64,000 nt of DNA from Amycolatopsis sp. NBC_01480 (lineage in GTDB: Bacteria > Actinomycetota > Actinomycetes > Mycobacteriales > Pseudonocardiaceae), in NCBI RefSeq assembly GCF_036227205.1, contig NZ_CP109442.1, positions 1,984,001 through 2,048,000 of the forward strand. The letters run 5' to 3'. This document shows positions 35,032 to 42,886 of this stretch, in pieces. The notes beneath the pieces are model-generated. The model made no database searches. It saw nothing but the letters and a program-made list of their open reading frames with translations, and was not told the DNA's origin. A program made the position numbers and the translations under genes. Numbering within the stretch: the stretch's first letter is position 1; the number at the start of each line of letters is the position of its first letter.

Positions 35032-35591
35032 GACAACGGCTGATCAGCACCGCCACCGCCCTGCTCACCGACGCCGGCGTGGAAGCGGTGACGTTGCGCG
35101 GCATCGCGAAAGCGGCGGGCGTCTCCCACGGCGCGCCGCTGCGTCATTTCGCCGGACGCGCCGAGCTGTTGTCCGTCGTCGCGACGCGGGGCTTCACGCA
35201 GCTGCTCGAACGCGGCTCCCAGCTCCCCGACGGCACGCCGCGAGAGCGCCTCACGGCCGCCTGCCACGCGTACGTCGACTTCGCGCTGAGCAACCCGGCG
35301 ATGTTCGAGCTGATGTTCCGCCGCGATCTGACCGACCCGGAAGAGCCCGGCCTGGCCAGCGCGAGCAGCATCGTCTTCGACTTCTTCGCCACGCTGGTCC
35401 ACGAAGACCGTGAAGTGGCGAAGGACGAGCGCCTCCGCGAAGGAACGGACTCACGGCTCGTCGCGGCTTCGCTCTGGGCGGCGTTGCACGGGCTGGCGCA
35501 GTTGTGGCTGTGGGGCGGGCTGGCCGGGGCGAGCTTCGCGCCTTCGCCGGAATCAGCACTCGCGGTGACGCTCGACGCGTACTTGGGCTGA
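35028..35591 (+). CDS. TetR family regulator, coupled to SGNH hydrolase
   Basis: The 187-residue protein begins MRQRLISTATALLTDAGVEAVTLRGIAKAAGVSHGAPLRHFAGRAELL, the standard TetR DNA-binding domain. It ends in a TetR_C-type dimerisation region with FELMFRRDLTDPEEPGL. The GTG start overlaps the hydrolase stop. The palindromes at 34177-34215 are the likely site of autorepression. Confidence 0.9.
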   Translation: MRQRLISTATALLTDAGVEAVTLRGIAKAAGVSHGAPLRHFAGRAELLSVVATRGFTQLLERGSQLPDGTPRERLTAACHAYVDFALSNPAMFELMFRRDLTDPEEPGLASASSIVFDFFATLVHEDREVAKDERLREGTDSRLVAASLWAALHGLAQLWLWGGLAGASFAPSPESALAVTLDAYLG

Positions 35592-35758
35592 CGCTCGGCG
35601 AAGAGCGGCCGGGCTCCTCCCCAGGTCCTGGACGCGCTCTCCGCCAAGCAACGGGAATGGGTGACCATTCGGGGGAGACGTTATCCGGGCCGCGCGCCCG
35701 CCGAATCCGCCTGAGGCCGCAGACGCGGGTAAACCTTGGCGGTACGCGGCGCGGTGAC

Positions 35759-35776
35759 CTACCACCACGGTGGTAG
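35759..35776. promoter_or_regulatory. 18-bp palindrome upstream of the two-component system
   Basis: CTACCACC-AC-GGTGGTAG has perfect 8-bp arms. It sits just upstream of a promoter-like pair (TTGGGT at 35781, 18-nt gap, GTAACT at 35805) for the histidine kinase gene, where a response regulator could autoregulate. The rest of the 251-bp gap after tetR shows no gene. Confidence 0.55.
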
Positions 35777-35842
35777 CGAATTGGGTTTTCCCGCTACGGG
35801 CCGGGTAACTTCGCGGATGTGCTGGGGTTCGGGGAACAAGTG

Positions 35843-37012
35843 ATGCGTGGCGTGCGAGCACGGCCGGTGCTCCTGGACAGCACGCTCGCGGTCGTGGTCG
35901 GGGTCTTGCTGGTGGCGGGCGCGGCCGTGCGCGGCGGCGAGCTGGGCGACCGGCCGGGCGCGTTCGGCCTGGCGCTGGCCGCCGCCGGAGCCGTCCCGCT
36001 CCTGGTGCGCCGCCGTTGCCCGGTCGGCTCGCTGCTGGCCGTTGTCGTCCTGGTGGGCGCCTTCTACCTGTGCGGTTTCCGCGCCACGCTCGGCGAGCCG
36101 GGCATCCTCATCGCCGCGTACACGGTGTGGGCGCGTTACCCGGCCCGTCAGGCTTGGCCGCCGACCATGCTCGCGCTGCTCGGGTACGAGGCCACGATGA
36201 TCGCCGGCGGTGCCTCCCGCCCGCTGCCCGACACGGTGCTCGCGCTGCTGCAAGCCGCCGCGACTGTCCTCATCGGACACTCCGTGTACATCCGCGCGAA
36301 CCGCCTGCGCGCCACGGCGGAGCGCGCCGAGCGGGCCGAGCGCGAGGTCGAGCTGGAGGCCCGGCAGGCCGTGGTCGAGGAGCGCATCCGGATCGCGCGC
36401 GAGCTGCACGACGTGGTGTCGCACCATCTTTCGGTGATTTCCGTGCAGGCGAACCTCGCGCGGTACGTCTTCGAGTCGGCGCCGGACACCGCACGCGGCG
36501 CGCTCGACACCATCACCGGCACCACCACCGAGGCCCTCGACGAGCTTCGCCGCCTGCTCAGCGTGCTGCGGCCGCCGCGGCACGAGCCGGGCGAGTACCG
36601 TCCGCAACCCGGGCTCGCCGACCTGCCCGCGCTGGTCGGCCGGCTGCGCGACGCGGGCCTCAGCGCGGACCTGTGCATCACGGGCGCGCCGCGGTCGCTG
36701 CCGCCCGGCCAGCAGCTCTGCGCGTACCGGGTGGCGCAGGAGGCGCTGACGAACGTCATCAAGCACGCCGGCGACGCGTCGGCCGAGGTCACGCTGGACT
36801 ACGGCGCCGACGGCCTGCGCCTGCGGGTCGTCGACTCCGGCGGCGGCGCCCCGCCCCGCGCGAACCACGCCGGGCACGGGCTGGTCGGCATGCGGGAGCG
36901 CGCACGTATGTACGGTGGCGTGATCGAGATCGGCCCGCGCGAGCCCGCGGGGTTCGGGATCGAGCTGACCCTGCCGTACCCCAACCCCGGCCGGAGCGCG
37001 GGAGAGCCGTAG
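35843..37012 (+). CDS. Sensor histidine kinase (NarL/DesK class)
   Basis: In the 389-residue kinase, residues 1 to ~150 carry four to five membrane helices with no large external domain, so it likely senses within or near the membrane. The HisKA_3 box is ERIRIARELHDVVSHHLSVISVQA. The ATP domain has QEALTNVIKHAGDASAEV and HGLVGMRERARMYGG. ATG 35843 is chosen because GGGGAAC precedes it and the predicted transcription start lies near 35817. The response regulator gene follows with a 1-bp overlap. Confidence 0.92.
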   Translation: MRGVRARPVLLDSTLAVVVGVLLVAGAAVRGGELGDRPGAFGLALAAAGAVPLLVRRRCPVGSLLAVVVLVGAFYLCGFRATLGEPGILIAAYTVWARYPARQAWPPTMLALLGYEATMIAGGASRPLPDTVLALLQAAATVLIGHSVYIRANRLRATAERAERAEREVELEARQAVVEERIRIARELHDVVSHHLSVISVQANLARYVFESAPDTARGALDTITGTTTEALDELRRLLSVLRPPRHEPGEYRPQPGLADLPALVGRLRDAGLSADLCITGAPRSLPPGQQLCAYRVAQEALTNVIKHAGDASAEVTLDYGADGLRLRVVDSGGGAPPRANHAGHGLVGMRERARMYGGVIEIGPREPAGFGIELTLPYPNPGRSAGEP

Positions 37013-37677
37013 TGACCAGTGTGCTCGTGGTGGACGACCAGGACCTGGTCCGCGCCGGCTTCGCCGCGCTGCTGGGCGCCGTCCCGGGCATCGACGTCGC
37101 CGGCGAGGCGAGGGACGGGCTGGAAGCGGTCGAGAAAGCGCTGCAGCTCAAGCCCGACGTGATCCTGATGGACATCCGCCTCCCCGGCCTCGACGGCGTC
37201 ACAGCCACCGCGCGGATCCTCGCCGCGGCCGGCGCCGAGAAGCCGCGAGTGCTGATCCTGACCGTCTTCGACCTCGACGAGTACGTGTACACGGCGCTGC
37301 GCGCTGGAGCGTCCGGCTTCCTGCTGAAGGACAGCCCGCCGGACACGCTGATCGCGGGCATCCACGCGGTCGCGCGCGGCGACATGCTCTTCGGCCCGAC
37401 CGTCACCCGTCGCCTGGTGGAGGCGTTCACGCGCACGCCACCGGATGGGCCCGGACCTACGCTGTCCTGCTTGACTGAGCGTGAGGCGGAGGTGCTGCGT
37501 TTCGTGGGCACTGGCGCGACGAACACGGACATCGCCGCCCAGCTGCGCGTCAGCGAGGCAACCGTGAAGACACACCTCAACCGGCTGATGACGAAGCTCG
37601 GCATCTCCAGCCGCGCGCAGGCCGTGGTCGTGGCTTACGAGACCGGACTCGTCCGGCCCCGCCGTCAGGGGTCGTGA
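37012..37677 (+). CDS. NarL/FixJ family response regulator
   Basis: The 221-residue protein has a receiver domain VTSVLVVDDQDLVRAGFAALL with phosphoacceptor Asp in VILMDIRLPGLDG and the Lys of FLLKDSPPD. The LuxR-type helix-turn-helix is LTEREAEVLRFVGTGATNTDIAAQLRVSEATVKTHLNRLMTKLG. It is translationally coupled to the kinase. The palindrome at 35759-35776 is a candidate target. Its TGA stop comes from palindrome copy 5. Confidence 0.95.
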   Translation: MTSVLVVDDQDLVRAGFAALLGAVPGIDVAGEARDGLEAVEKALQLKPDVILMDIRLPGLDGVTATARILAAAGAEKPRVLILTVFDLDEYVYTALRAGASGFLLKDSPPDTLIAGIHAVARGDMLFGPTVTRRLVEAFTRTPPDGPGPTLSCLTEREAEVLRFVGTGATNTDIAAQLRVSEATVKTHLNRLMTKLGISSRAQAVVVAYETGLVRPRRQGS

Positions 37678-37719
37678 GTGTTCATGCCGGTTCTAACCGT
37701 CATGAACACTCACGACCCC
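37668..37719. repeat. 3'-end palindrome, copy 5
   Basis: GGGGTCGTGAGTGTTCATG and complement surround CCGGTTCTAACCG, with one C-T mismatch. The outer ends have co-varied (GGGGTC/GACCCC instead of ACTC/GAGT). The left-arm TGA ends the response regulator and the right-arm TGA, read on the other strand, ends the convergent oxidoreductase gene. Confidence 0.92.
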
Positions 37720-39146
37720 ACCCAGCCCACCGGCAGCTCGTCGATGCCGAACTCCTTACGCAGCACGGCTTTCGCCGCATGCAGTCCCGCCATCCCGTGC
37801 ACACCCGGGCCCGGCGGTGTCGCGCCGGAACAGAGGTAAACGCCGCCCAGCGGAGTCCGGTAAGTGTTCCAGCGCAGCACCGGCCGCCCGACCACCTGGC
37901 GAAGCGTCACCGCCGCCGCGGAAATGTCACCGCCGACGTAATTCGCGTTGTAGGCCTCGAGTTTACTCGCCGGGATCGCCCGCGACGCGAGAATCGTGTC
38001 GCCGAAACCGGGTGCGAACCGCTCGATCCGGCGGCGGACGACGTCGGTGGCGTCTAGCGGATCTCCATGCGGCACATGGGTGTACGCCCAGATCGGCTGC
38101 TTGTGCGGCAGGCCGCGCGAAGGGTCGGCGACCATCGGCTGGGCGACGAGCACAAACGGCTCGGCCGCGCGGCGCCCGGACGCCACGGCGTTCTCCGCGG
38201 CGTGCACCTCGGCGCGCGTGCCTCCGATGTGGATGGTGCCGGCCTTCGCCAGTTCCCTTTCCCGCCAAGGAATCGGCTCCGAAACGAGGAAGTCGACCTT
38301 CGCCGCGCCCGGGCCGTAACGCACCTTCTCCAGCGCGCGCCGGTAGCCCGCCGGCGCGTACGCACCCGCGATGTCGAGCAAGCCGCGCGGGGAAACGTCG
38401 AGCAGCACCGCGCGCGCGTGGGCAAGCTGGCGAAGATCGGTGACGCGGCTGGTGGTGTGGATGCGGCCGCCGTGCGCGCGCAGGTCCGCGGCGAGTGCCT
38501 CGACGAGCACCTGCGTGCCGCCGCGCGGGACGGGCCAGCCGGTGGCGTGCGCGAGGTGCCCGAGCAGCACCGCGGTCCCGCCGCCGACCAGCGACGGCAG
38601 CCGTCCGGTCGTGTGCGCCGCGACGCCCGCGAGCAGCGCGGACGCCTCCGGCCCGCGGAACAGGTCCGCCTGCAGCGCCAGCACCCGCGGTGGCAACAGC
38701 GCCGCCGGACCGGGCGACGGCAGGTGGCGCAGGTCGTCCAGGAGCAGGCCGGTTACCTCGCGGCTGTGCTCGACGAGCGGGGCCATCAGCCTGCGCCAGC
38801 GCGCGCCGTCCGGGCCGAGGCGTTCGCAGGTGCGGTCGAGGTCCGCGTACGCGAGCCCCGTACGGCGCTCGTCCACGGGATGGCCGTACGCGATTTCGGG
38901 CTGGCACATCTCGACGCCGTGCGCCGCCAGGTCGAAGCCGCGGAAGAACGGCGAAGCGACGGCCATCGGGTGCACCGCGGAGCAGACGTCGTGCACCACG
39001 TCGGCGTCGAACAGCCGCGCCGACCGCGCGCCCCCGCCCAGCTCCGCCGCCGCCTCGTGCACTTCCACGGACAGCCCGGCCCTGGCCAGCAGCACGGCGG
39101 CGGCCAGGCCGTTCGGCCCGGACCCGACCACAACGGCATCGGTCAC
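37710..39146 (-). CDS. FAD-dependent phytoene desaturase-like oxidoreductase (PYROXD2-like)
   Basis: The 478-residue flavoprotein begins VTDAVVVGSGPNGLAAAVLLARAGLSVEVHEA, the dinucleotide FAD motif. It has GGGARSARLFDADVVHDVCSAVHP and a C-terminal FAD motif GGVYLCSGATPPGPGVHGMAGLHAAK. It resembles the NAD(P)/FAD oxidoreductases grouped with phytoene desaturases and PYROXD2; there are no carotenoid genes nearby, so carotenoid synthesis is doubtful. GTG 39146 is chosen because a TAGGAT -10 box (39154-39159) lies exactly 7 nt upstream, which makes the message leaderless. Confidence 0.88.
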   Translation of the reverse strand: MTDAVVVGSGPNGLAAAVLLARAGLSVEVHEAAAELGGGARSARLFDADVVHDVCSAVHPMAVASPFFRGFDLAAHGVEMCQPEIAYGHPVDERRTGLAYADLDRTCERLGPDGARWRRLMAPLVEHSREVTGLLLDDLRHLPSPGPAALLPPRVLALQADLFRGPEASALLAGVAAHTTGRLPSLVGGGTAVLLGHLAHATGWPVPRGGTQVLVEALAADLRAHGGRIHTTSRVTDLRQLAHARAVLLDVSPRGLLDIAGAYAPAGYRRALEKVRYGPGAAKVDFLVSEPIPWRERELAKAGTIHIGGTRAEVHAAENAVASGRRAAEPFVLVAQPMVADPSRGLPHKQPIWAYTHVPHGDPLDATDVVRRRIERFAPGFGDTILASRAIPASKLEAYNANYVGGDISAAAVTLRQVVGRPVLRWNTYRTPLGGVYLCSGATPPGPGVHGMAGLHAAKAVLRKEFGIDELPVGWVGS

Positions 39147-39153
39147 GGCGTAG

Positions 39154-39159
39154 ATCCTA
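39154..39159 (-). promoter_or_regulatory. -10 box of leaderless oxidoreductase transcript
   Basis: On the minus strand TAGGAT is followed by 7 nt and then the GTG start, which places the transcription start at the initiation codon. Confidence 0.55.
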
Positions 39160-39288
39160 GGGCGGACAGCGCCGACACGCGGCCGCCCCGGACGACGTCC
39201 GAACATCTGATCGAATATTGTCGTACCCCGCGCCTACCTTGTACCCCATGCCGGCCGCCCAGGCCCGGCCCAGCAGGAGAGGGGGATC

Positions 39289-40023
39289 ATGCCCGACCAC
39301 GACACGCAGCTGGAGCGCATCCGCAAGCTGCTCGCCAAGGCGGAGGACCCGGCCGTCACCGAGGCCGAAGCCGAGCTGTACAACACCAAGGCCGCCGAGC
39401 TGATCGCCCGGTACGGGATCGACAACGCGATGCTCGCCGCCGCGGGCCGCAGCGCCGACGACCTCACCGTGCTCAAGATCCCGATCGACAACCCGTACAG
39501 CCGCGACAAGGCGAGCCTGCTCACGAACGTCGCGTACCCGTTGCGCTGCCGCACGCTGCTGCACCGGGAAGGCCAAAGCGTCGTCGCCGTCACCGTGTTC
39601 GGGTTCCGCTCCGACCTGTCCCGGGTCGAGCTGCTGTTCACCAGCCTGCTGCTGCAGGCGAGCACCCAGCTGACCCGCGTCCGCCCGGACGGCCGCGTGT
39701 TCCGCGAATCGCTGGCCGCCTACCGCCGCACCTGGCTGCACGGCTTCGCCCGCGCCGTCCACGAACGCCTGATCCACGCCGAGGAGAACGCAGCCCGCGA
39801 CCACCAGCCGTCCGACCCCGGCCAACGCTCGGCGGAACTGGTGATCCGCGACCGCACGGCCGTCGTCCAAAGCGCCTTCGACCAGGAATACGGCGGCCTG
39901 CGCTCAGCCGCCCCCCGCCGCCTCACCGGCTCCGGCTACCGCGACGGCCACCAGGCCGGCACCCGCGCCAACCTCGACCCCGCCGCCCTCGGCCGGAGGA
40001 GGCAGGCATTGCCGGTGCGCTGA
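39289..40023 (+). CDS. DUF2786 domain protein
   Basis: The 244-residue protein begins MPDHDTQLERIRKLLAKAEDPAVTEAEAELYNTKAAELIARYGID, the DUF2786 helix pair. A conserved C-terminal domain follows (VAVTVFGFRSDLSRVELLFTSLLLQAS, AYRRTWLHGFARAVHERL). The ATG follows GGAGAGGGGGATC. The family occurs in bacteria and phages; its function is unknown. Basic C-terminus (GRRRQALPVR). Confidence 0.9.
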   Translation: MPDHDTQLERIRKLLAKAEDPAVTEAEAELYNTKAAELIARYGIDNAMLAAAGRSADDLTVLKIPIDNPYSRDKASLLTNVAYPLRCRTLLHREGQSVVAVTVFGFRSDLSRVELLFTSLLLQASTQLTRVRPDGRVFRESLAAYRRTWLHGFARAVHERLIHAEENAARDHQPSDPGQRSAELVIRDRTAVVQSAFDQEYGGLRSAAPRRLTGSGYRDGHQAGTRANLDPAALGRRRQALPVR

Positions 40024-40077
40024 GGAGTTCCCTGCCCTCCCACGGATAACGGTCAGGGCCGGGCCGCGGCCGGGGTA

Positions 40078-40107
40078 TCCTGCCGGGGTGTGCTTCCCCC
40101 GGCAGGA
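40078..40107 (+). promoter_or_regulatory. Hairpin in the leader of the adenosylhomocysteinase-like gene
   Basis: TCCTGCCGGGG and CCCCGGCAGGA form an 11-bp perfect stem with an 8-nt loop, 54 bp after the DUF2786 stop. A second stem CGCCGA/TCGGCG follows about 20 bp on. It may terminate the upstream gene or be part of a structured leader for the downstream one. No known SAM or SAH riboswitch consensus was recognised. Confidence 0.5.
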
Positions 40108-40218
40108 ACTCGTGACGCCGATCTTCGGCGACCACTCCTTCCGGTGTGACTTCTACGGCTGACGGTGGCCGACGCGCCCTCCCGTTCACCCGCCAGCCCG
40201 TGGAAAAGGAATCCCGTC

Positions 40219-41439
40219 ATGCCCGACTCCGTCCTGCCCGAAAACCCTGCCCTGCCCGAAAACCCTGCCCTGCCTGGAAACGCTGCCCTGCCCCAACAGC
40301 CGGCCCAGCCCCGGAATCCCGCCACCGCCTGGGCGCTGAAGCACATGCCCCTCACCGCCCAGGCGGTCGGCGAGCTGGCCCCGGTGCTCGCCGGGAAGCG
40401 GCTGGCCATGTGCCTGCACGTCGAGCCGAAGACCGCCGCGCTGGTGACGCTGCTGGTGCGCGCGGGCGTCGAGGTCAGTCTCACCGGTTCGCCGGGCACG
40501 ACGCACGACGACGTCGCCGACTCTCTGCGGGAGCTGGGCGTCACCGTCTTCACCCGGCGCGCGGACGGCGAGGCGGACCATCGGCGCAACGTCGAGCGGG
40601 TGCTCGAATGCGAGCCGGACCTCACGCTGGACAACGGCGGCGACCTGACGCTGTCGCTGCTCGAATCGGGTGCTCCGGCCGGTTATCTCGGTGGCACCGA
40701 GGAGACGACCACCGGCGGAATCCGCCTGCGAGAGGCGGCCGAGCACGCGTCGCCGGTGGTCGTGATCAACGATTCGCGGCTGAAGCTGCTGGTGGAGAAC
40801 GAGTTCGGCGTCGGTCAGAGTGTGGTGCAGGGATTCCTCAACGCCACCAACCTGATGGTGCCCGGGCTGCGCGCCGCCGTGCTCGGCTACGGCCCGTGTG
40901 GCAAGGGCGTCGCCGACACGTTGAGCCGGCTCGGGGCGCGGGTTTCGGTCTGCGACACCGACCCGATGCGCGCGCTGGAGGCGATCCTGAACGGGCACCG
41001 CGTCGGCACCGCCGCCGAGATCGTGTCCGACGCGCGGCTCGTCTTCACCGCCACCGGCCACGCGAACGTGCTCGGCGCCGAGGAGCTGGCCACCCTGCCC
41101 GACGGCGCCGTGCTGGCCGGCGTCGGCCACTTCGCGTGGGAGATCGACCGCGCGGCGCTTGCCGCCCGCACCGTCCGCACGGTCGAGTACGGCGCCCCGT
41201 CCCGCCGCACCGGCTACGTCCTCGACGACGGCCGCGAGCTGGTGCTGCTCGACGAGGGCCGGATGCTCAACCTGACAGCCGCCAACGGCAACTCGATCCA
41301 GGCCATGGACCTAGGCCTGACCCTCCAGGCCCGCTGCCTGGCCGCCGTCGCCGCGGGTGGCCTGGCACCCACCGTCCAATCCGTCCCGGCCCCGGTCGAG
41401 CACCGCATCGCCACCGACCTGGTGGCGCTGCTGAAATAG
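40219..41439 (+). CDS. Adenosylhomocysteinase-like protein
   Basis: The 406-residue product shows features of S-adenosylhomocysteine hydrolase: GGTEETTTGGIRLREA, VVVINDSRLKLLVENEFGVGQSVVQGFLNATNLM, the NAD-binding motif VLGYGPCGKGVADTLSRLG, FTATGHANVL, AGVGHFAWEID and LLDEGRMLNL. It differs from true SahH: the C-terminal lid motif is absent, the usual GHPS is NGNSI, and it is shorter. It may be a paralogue acting on another thioether nucleoside. Residues 6-23 come from 18-bp DNA repeats that encode LPENPA-type units. ATG 40219 follows AAAAGGA. Convergent with the VOC gene, 6 bp apart. Confidence 0.82.
   Translation: MPDSVLPENPALPENPALPGNAALPQQPAQPRNPATAWALKHMPLTAQAVGELAPVLAGKRLAMCLHVEPKTAALVTLLVRAGVEVSLTGSPGTTHDDVADSLRELGVTVFTRRADGEADHRRNVERVLECEPDLTLDNGGDLTLSLLESGAPAGYLGGTEETTTGGIRLREAAEHASPVVVINDSRLKLLVENEFGVGQSVVQGFLNATNLMVPGLRAAVLGYGPCGKGVADTLSRLGARVSVCDTDPMRALEAILNGHRVGTAAEIVSDARLVFTATGHANVLGAEELATLPDGAVLAGVGHFAWEIDRAALAARTVRTVEYGAPSRRTGYVLDDGRELVLLDEGRMLNLTAANGNSIQAMDLGLTLQARCLAAVAAGGLAPTVQSVPAPVEHRIATDLVALLK
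40234..40287 (+). repeat. Three in-frame 18-bp tandem repeats
   Basis: CTGCCCGAAAACCCTGCC occurs twice exactly and once with changes (CTGCCTGGAAACGCTGCC), and a partial fourth follows. It encodes Leu-Pro-Glu-Asn-Pro-Ala units in the N-terminal extension of the adenosylhomocysteinase-like protein. Confidence 0.9.
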
Positions 41440-41445
41440 CCGGCC

Positions 41446-41826
41446 TCAGCCCTGTTCCACCCCCGGCGGCAAAAACCCGTGCGCCGACAGGTCGAACCAG
41501 TTCCCCTCCGGATCGATCGCCCGGTACTCCGCGAACGGCCGATCCCCGCCCCGCAGCACCGGGCGCGGGAGCCCCTCGCCGCTCAGCCGCTCGGCGATCG
41601 GCGCCACTTCCGCGACCTGGAAGCCGAAGTGGTTGAAGCCCGTGGGCACGTCGCCGTCCAGTTGCTGCTGGATCAGGGCCAGGTTCAGGTACCCGTCGGT
41701 GACGAAGTGGCTGCCGTCGGGGTCGGTGTGGAACAGGTCCATGCCGAACTGCGCGCAGTAGAACTCGGCCATCTGCTTGGCGTCCTGGACGACAAACGCG
41801 AGGTGGCGCAAGCGGGGCCGGGTCAT
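41446..41826 (-). CDS. VOC (glyoxalase/dioxygenase fold) family protein
   Basis: The 126-residue single-module protein runs LRHLAFVVQDAKQMAEFYCAQFGMDLFHTDPDG to DGDVPTGFNHFGFQV and YRAIDPEGNWFDLSAHG. The His residues and terminal Glu/Asp positions fit a metal-binding VOC fold. Its ATG overlaps the upstream stop (TGATG), so it is coupled to the NTF2-like gene. Substrate unknown. Confidence 0.9.
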   Translation of the reverse strand: MTRPRLRHLAFVVQDAKQMAEFYCAQFGMDLFHTDPDGSHFVTDGYLNLALIQQQLDGDVPTGFNHFGFQVAEVAPIAERLSGEGLPRPVLRGGDRPFAEYRAIDPEGNWFDLSAHGFLPPGVEQG

Positions 41827-42194
41827 CAGGAGGTTCCCTTCGGGATCATGTTGTGGAAGGCGGTGATCGACGCCGAACCGTTGAGCCGCACCACGGCTTG
41901 GGCGTGGGTGGTGGCGCCCATGGGGGCGATGGTGGACGTCGCGTGCACCAGGGAAAGCCCGGCGGCGAGCGGGCGGATCAGGCCGACCGTCGCGCGTAAC
42001 GTCGTGTCGCGGTAGGCCGTCGCGAAGAGGCGCGAGTGGCCTGCTTCGACGGCGGCTCGGCCGGAAAGCTCTTCGCCTCGCACCGTCACGAAGTCGACGT
42101 CTTCGGCGAAGACGGAGGCGAACAGCGAAGCGTCGCCCTCCGCCCAGCCGAGCGTCATCGTCCGCCACAGGTCTCGGATCTGCTCGTCGCTCAC
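41826..42194 (-). CDS. SgcJ/EcaC family (NTF2-like) protein
   Basis: The 122-residue protein has an NTF2-like fold pattern: VSDEQIRDLWRTMTLGWAEGDASLFASVFAEDVDFVTVRGEELSG, AVEAGHSRLF, SLVHATSTI and AVVRLNGSASITAFHNMIP. SgcJ/EcaC relatives occur beside antibiotic pathways and are mostly uncharacterised. GTG 42194 follows GGAAGGAGATC. It is the middle gene of a three-gene operon with overlaps at both ends. Confidence 0.88.
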   Translation of the reverse strand: MSDEQIRDLWRTMTLGWAEGDASLFASVFAEDVDFVTVRGEELSGRAAVEAGHSRLFATAYRDTTLRATVGLIRPLAAGLSLVHATSTIAPMGATTHAQAVVRLNGSASITAFHNMIPKGTS

Positions 42195-42802
42195 GCGATC
42201 TCCTTCCCGGCCGGGGTGTGCACGCGCAGCGGCAGCGGCGAGCAATCGCCGTCCCACGCGGCGAGCGTGTAGTAGAAGCCGCCGTGCCGGCGCTCCAGGT
42301 AACAGACGACGTTCAGCGGCCAGCCCGTGCTGCGGAAGACGTAGGAGTCCATCGGCGTCGGACGCTCGCTCAGCGGCCGCCCGCGCTCGCACTCCGGGCC
42401 GAGCCGGTGCCAGTCCGGGTGCAGGTGGATCGAGCCGAGCACGTCGAGTCCGCGCGCGTCCGCCTCGCGCGTGATGCGCAACAGGTCCGCCGGCGCCAGC
42501 CACCAGGCGCGCACCTCGTTCTCGTACGCCGAGCCGAATCGCGGGACGATCGTGTCCGCGAATTCGGCGCGAGCGGCGGGGTCGGTGCCGCGGACGTTGC
42601 GGCCGAACGCGATGTCCGTGACCAGCAGCTCGTCTTCGGCGAGGACACCGAGCAGTACCCCGAAACAGGGTCTGGGCTCTTCCGGGGTGATGAACGCGTA
42701 TTCGACGGCCGCGGCGTCGAGGAACTGCCGCAGGACGTCGTCGGAGAACAGCACCGGAAGTGCGGTCTTCCCGATCAGCGGTACGGGCGCGGTGGACGTC
42801 AC
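42191..42802 (-). CDS. JAB/MPN (JAMM-like) domain protein
   Basis: The 203-residue protein has an IHLHPDWH motif near the middle and a following PTPMDSYVF, spaced like the JAMM pattern HxHPx(n)SxxD, with an upstream EEPRPCFGVLLG where the family's Glu is expected. JAMM proteins are zinc isopeptidases or cysteine/sulfur-carrier processing proteases. Thr replaces the usual Ser. GTG 42802 follows a TACGTT -10-like box by 6 nt, so it may be leaderless. It overlaps the SgcJ-like gene by 4 bp (GTGA). Family assignment is moderate. Confidence 0.65.
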   Translation of the reverse strand: MTSTAPVPLIGKTALPVLFSDDVLRQFLDAAAVEYAFITPEEPRPCFGVLLGVLAEDELLVTDIAFGRNVRGTDPAARAEFADTIVPRFGSAYENEVRAWWLAPADLLRITREADARGLDVLGSIHLHPDWHRLGPECERGRPLSERPTPMDSYVFRSTGWPLNVVCYLERRHGGFYYTLAAWDGDCSPLPLRVHTPAGKEIA

Positions 42803-42886
42803 GCCGGGAACGTATCCGCGCCCCGGCCGGCGATCCATGATCGTCACTCCGAACGGCCCTATTGCATTCGGCGATAATGTGCCGTC

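Noticed and set aside
40024..40218. SAM or SAH riboswitch before the adenosylhomocysteinase-like gene
   Set aside because: The two stems do not fit the conserved sequences I know for these classes.
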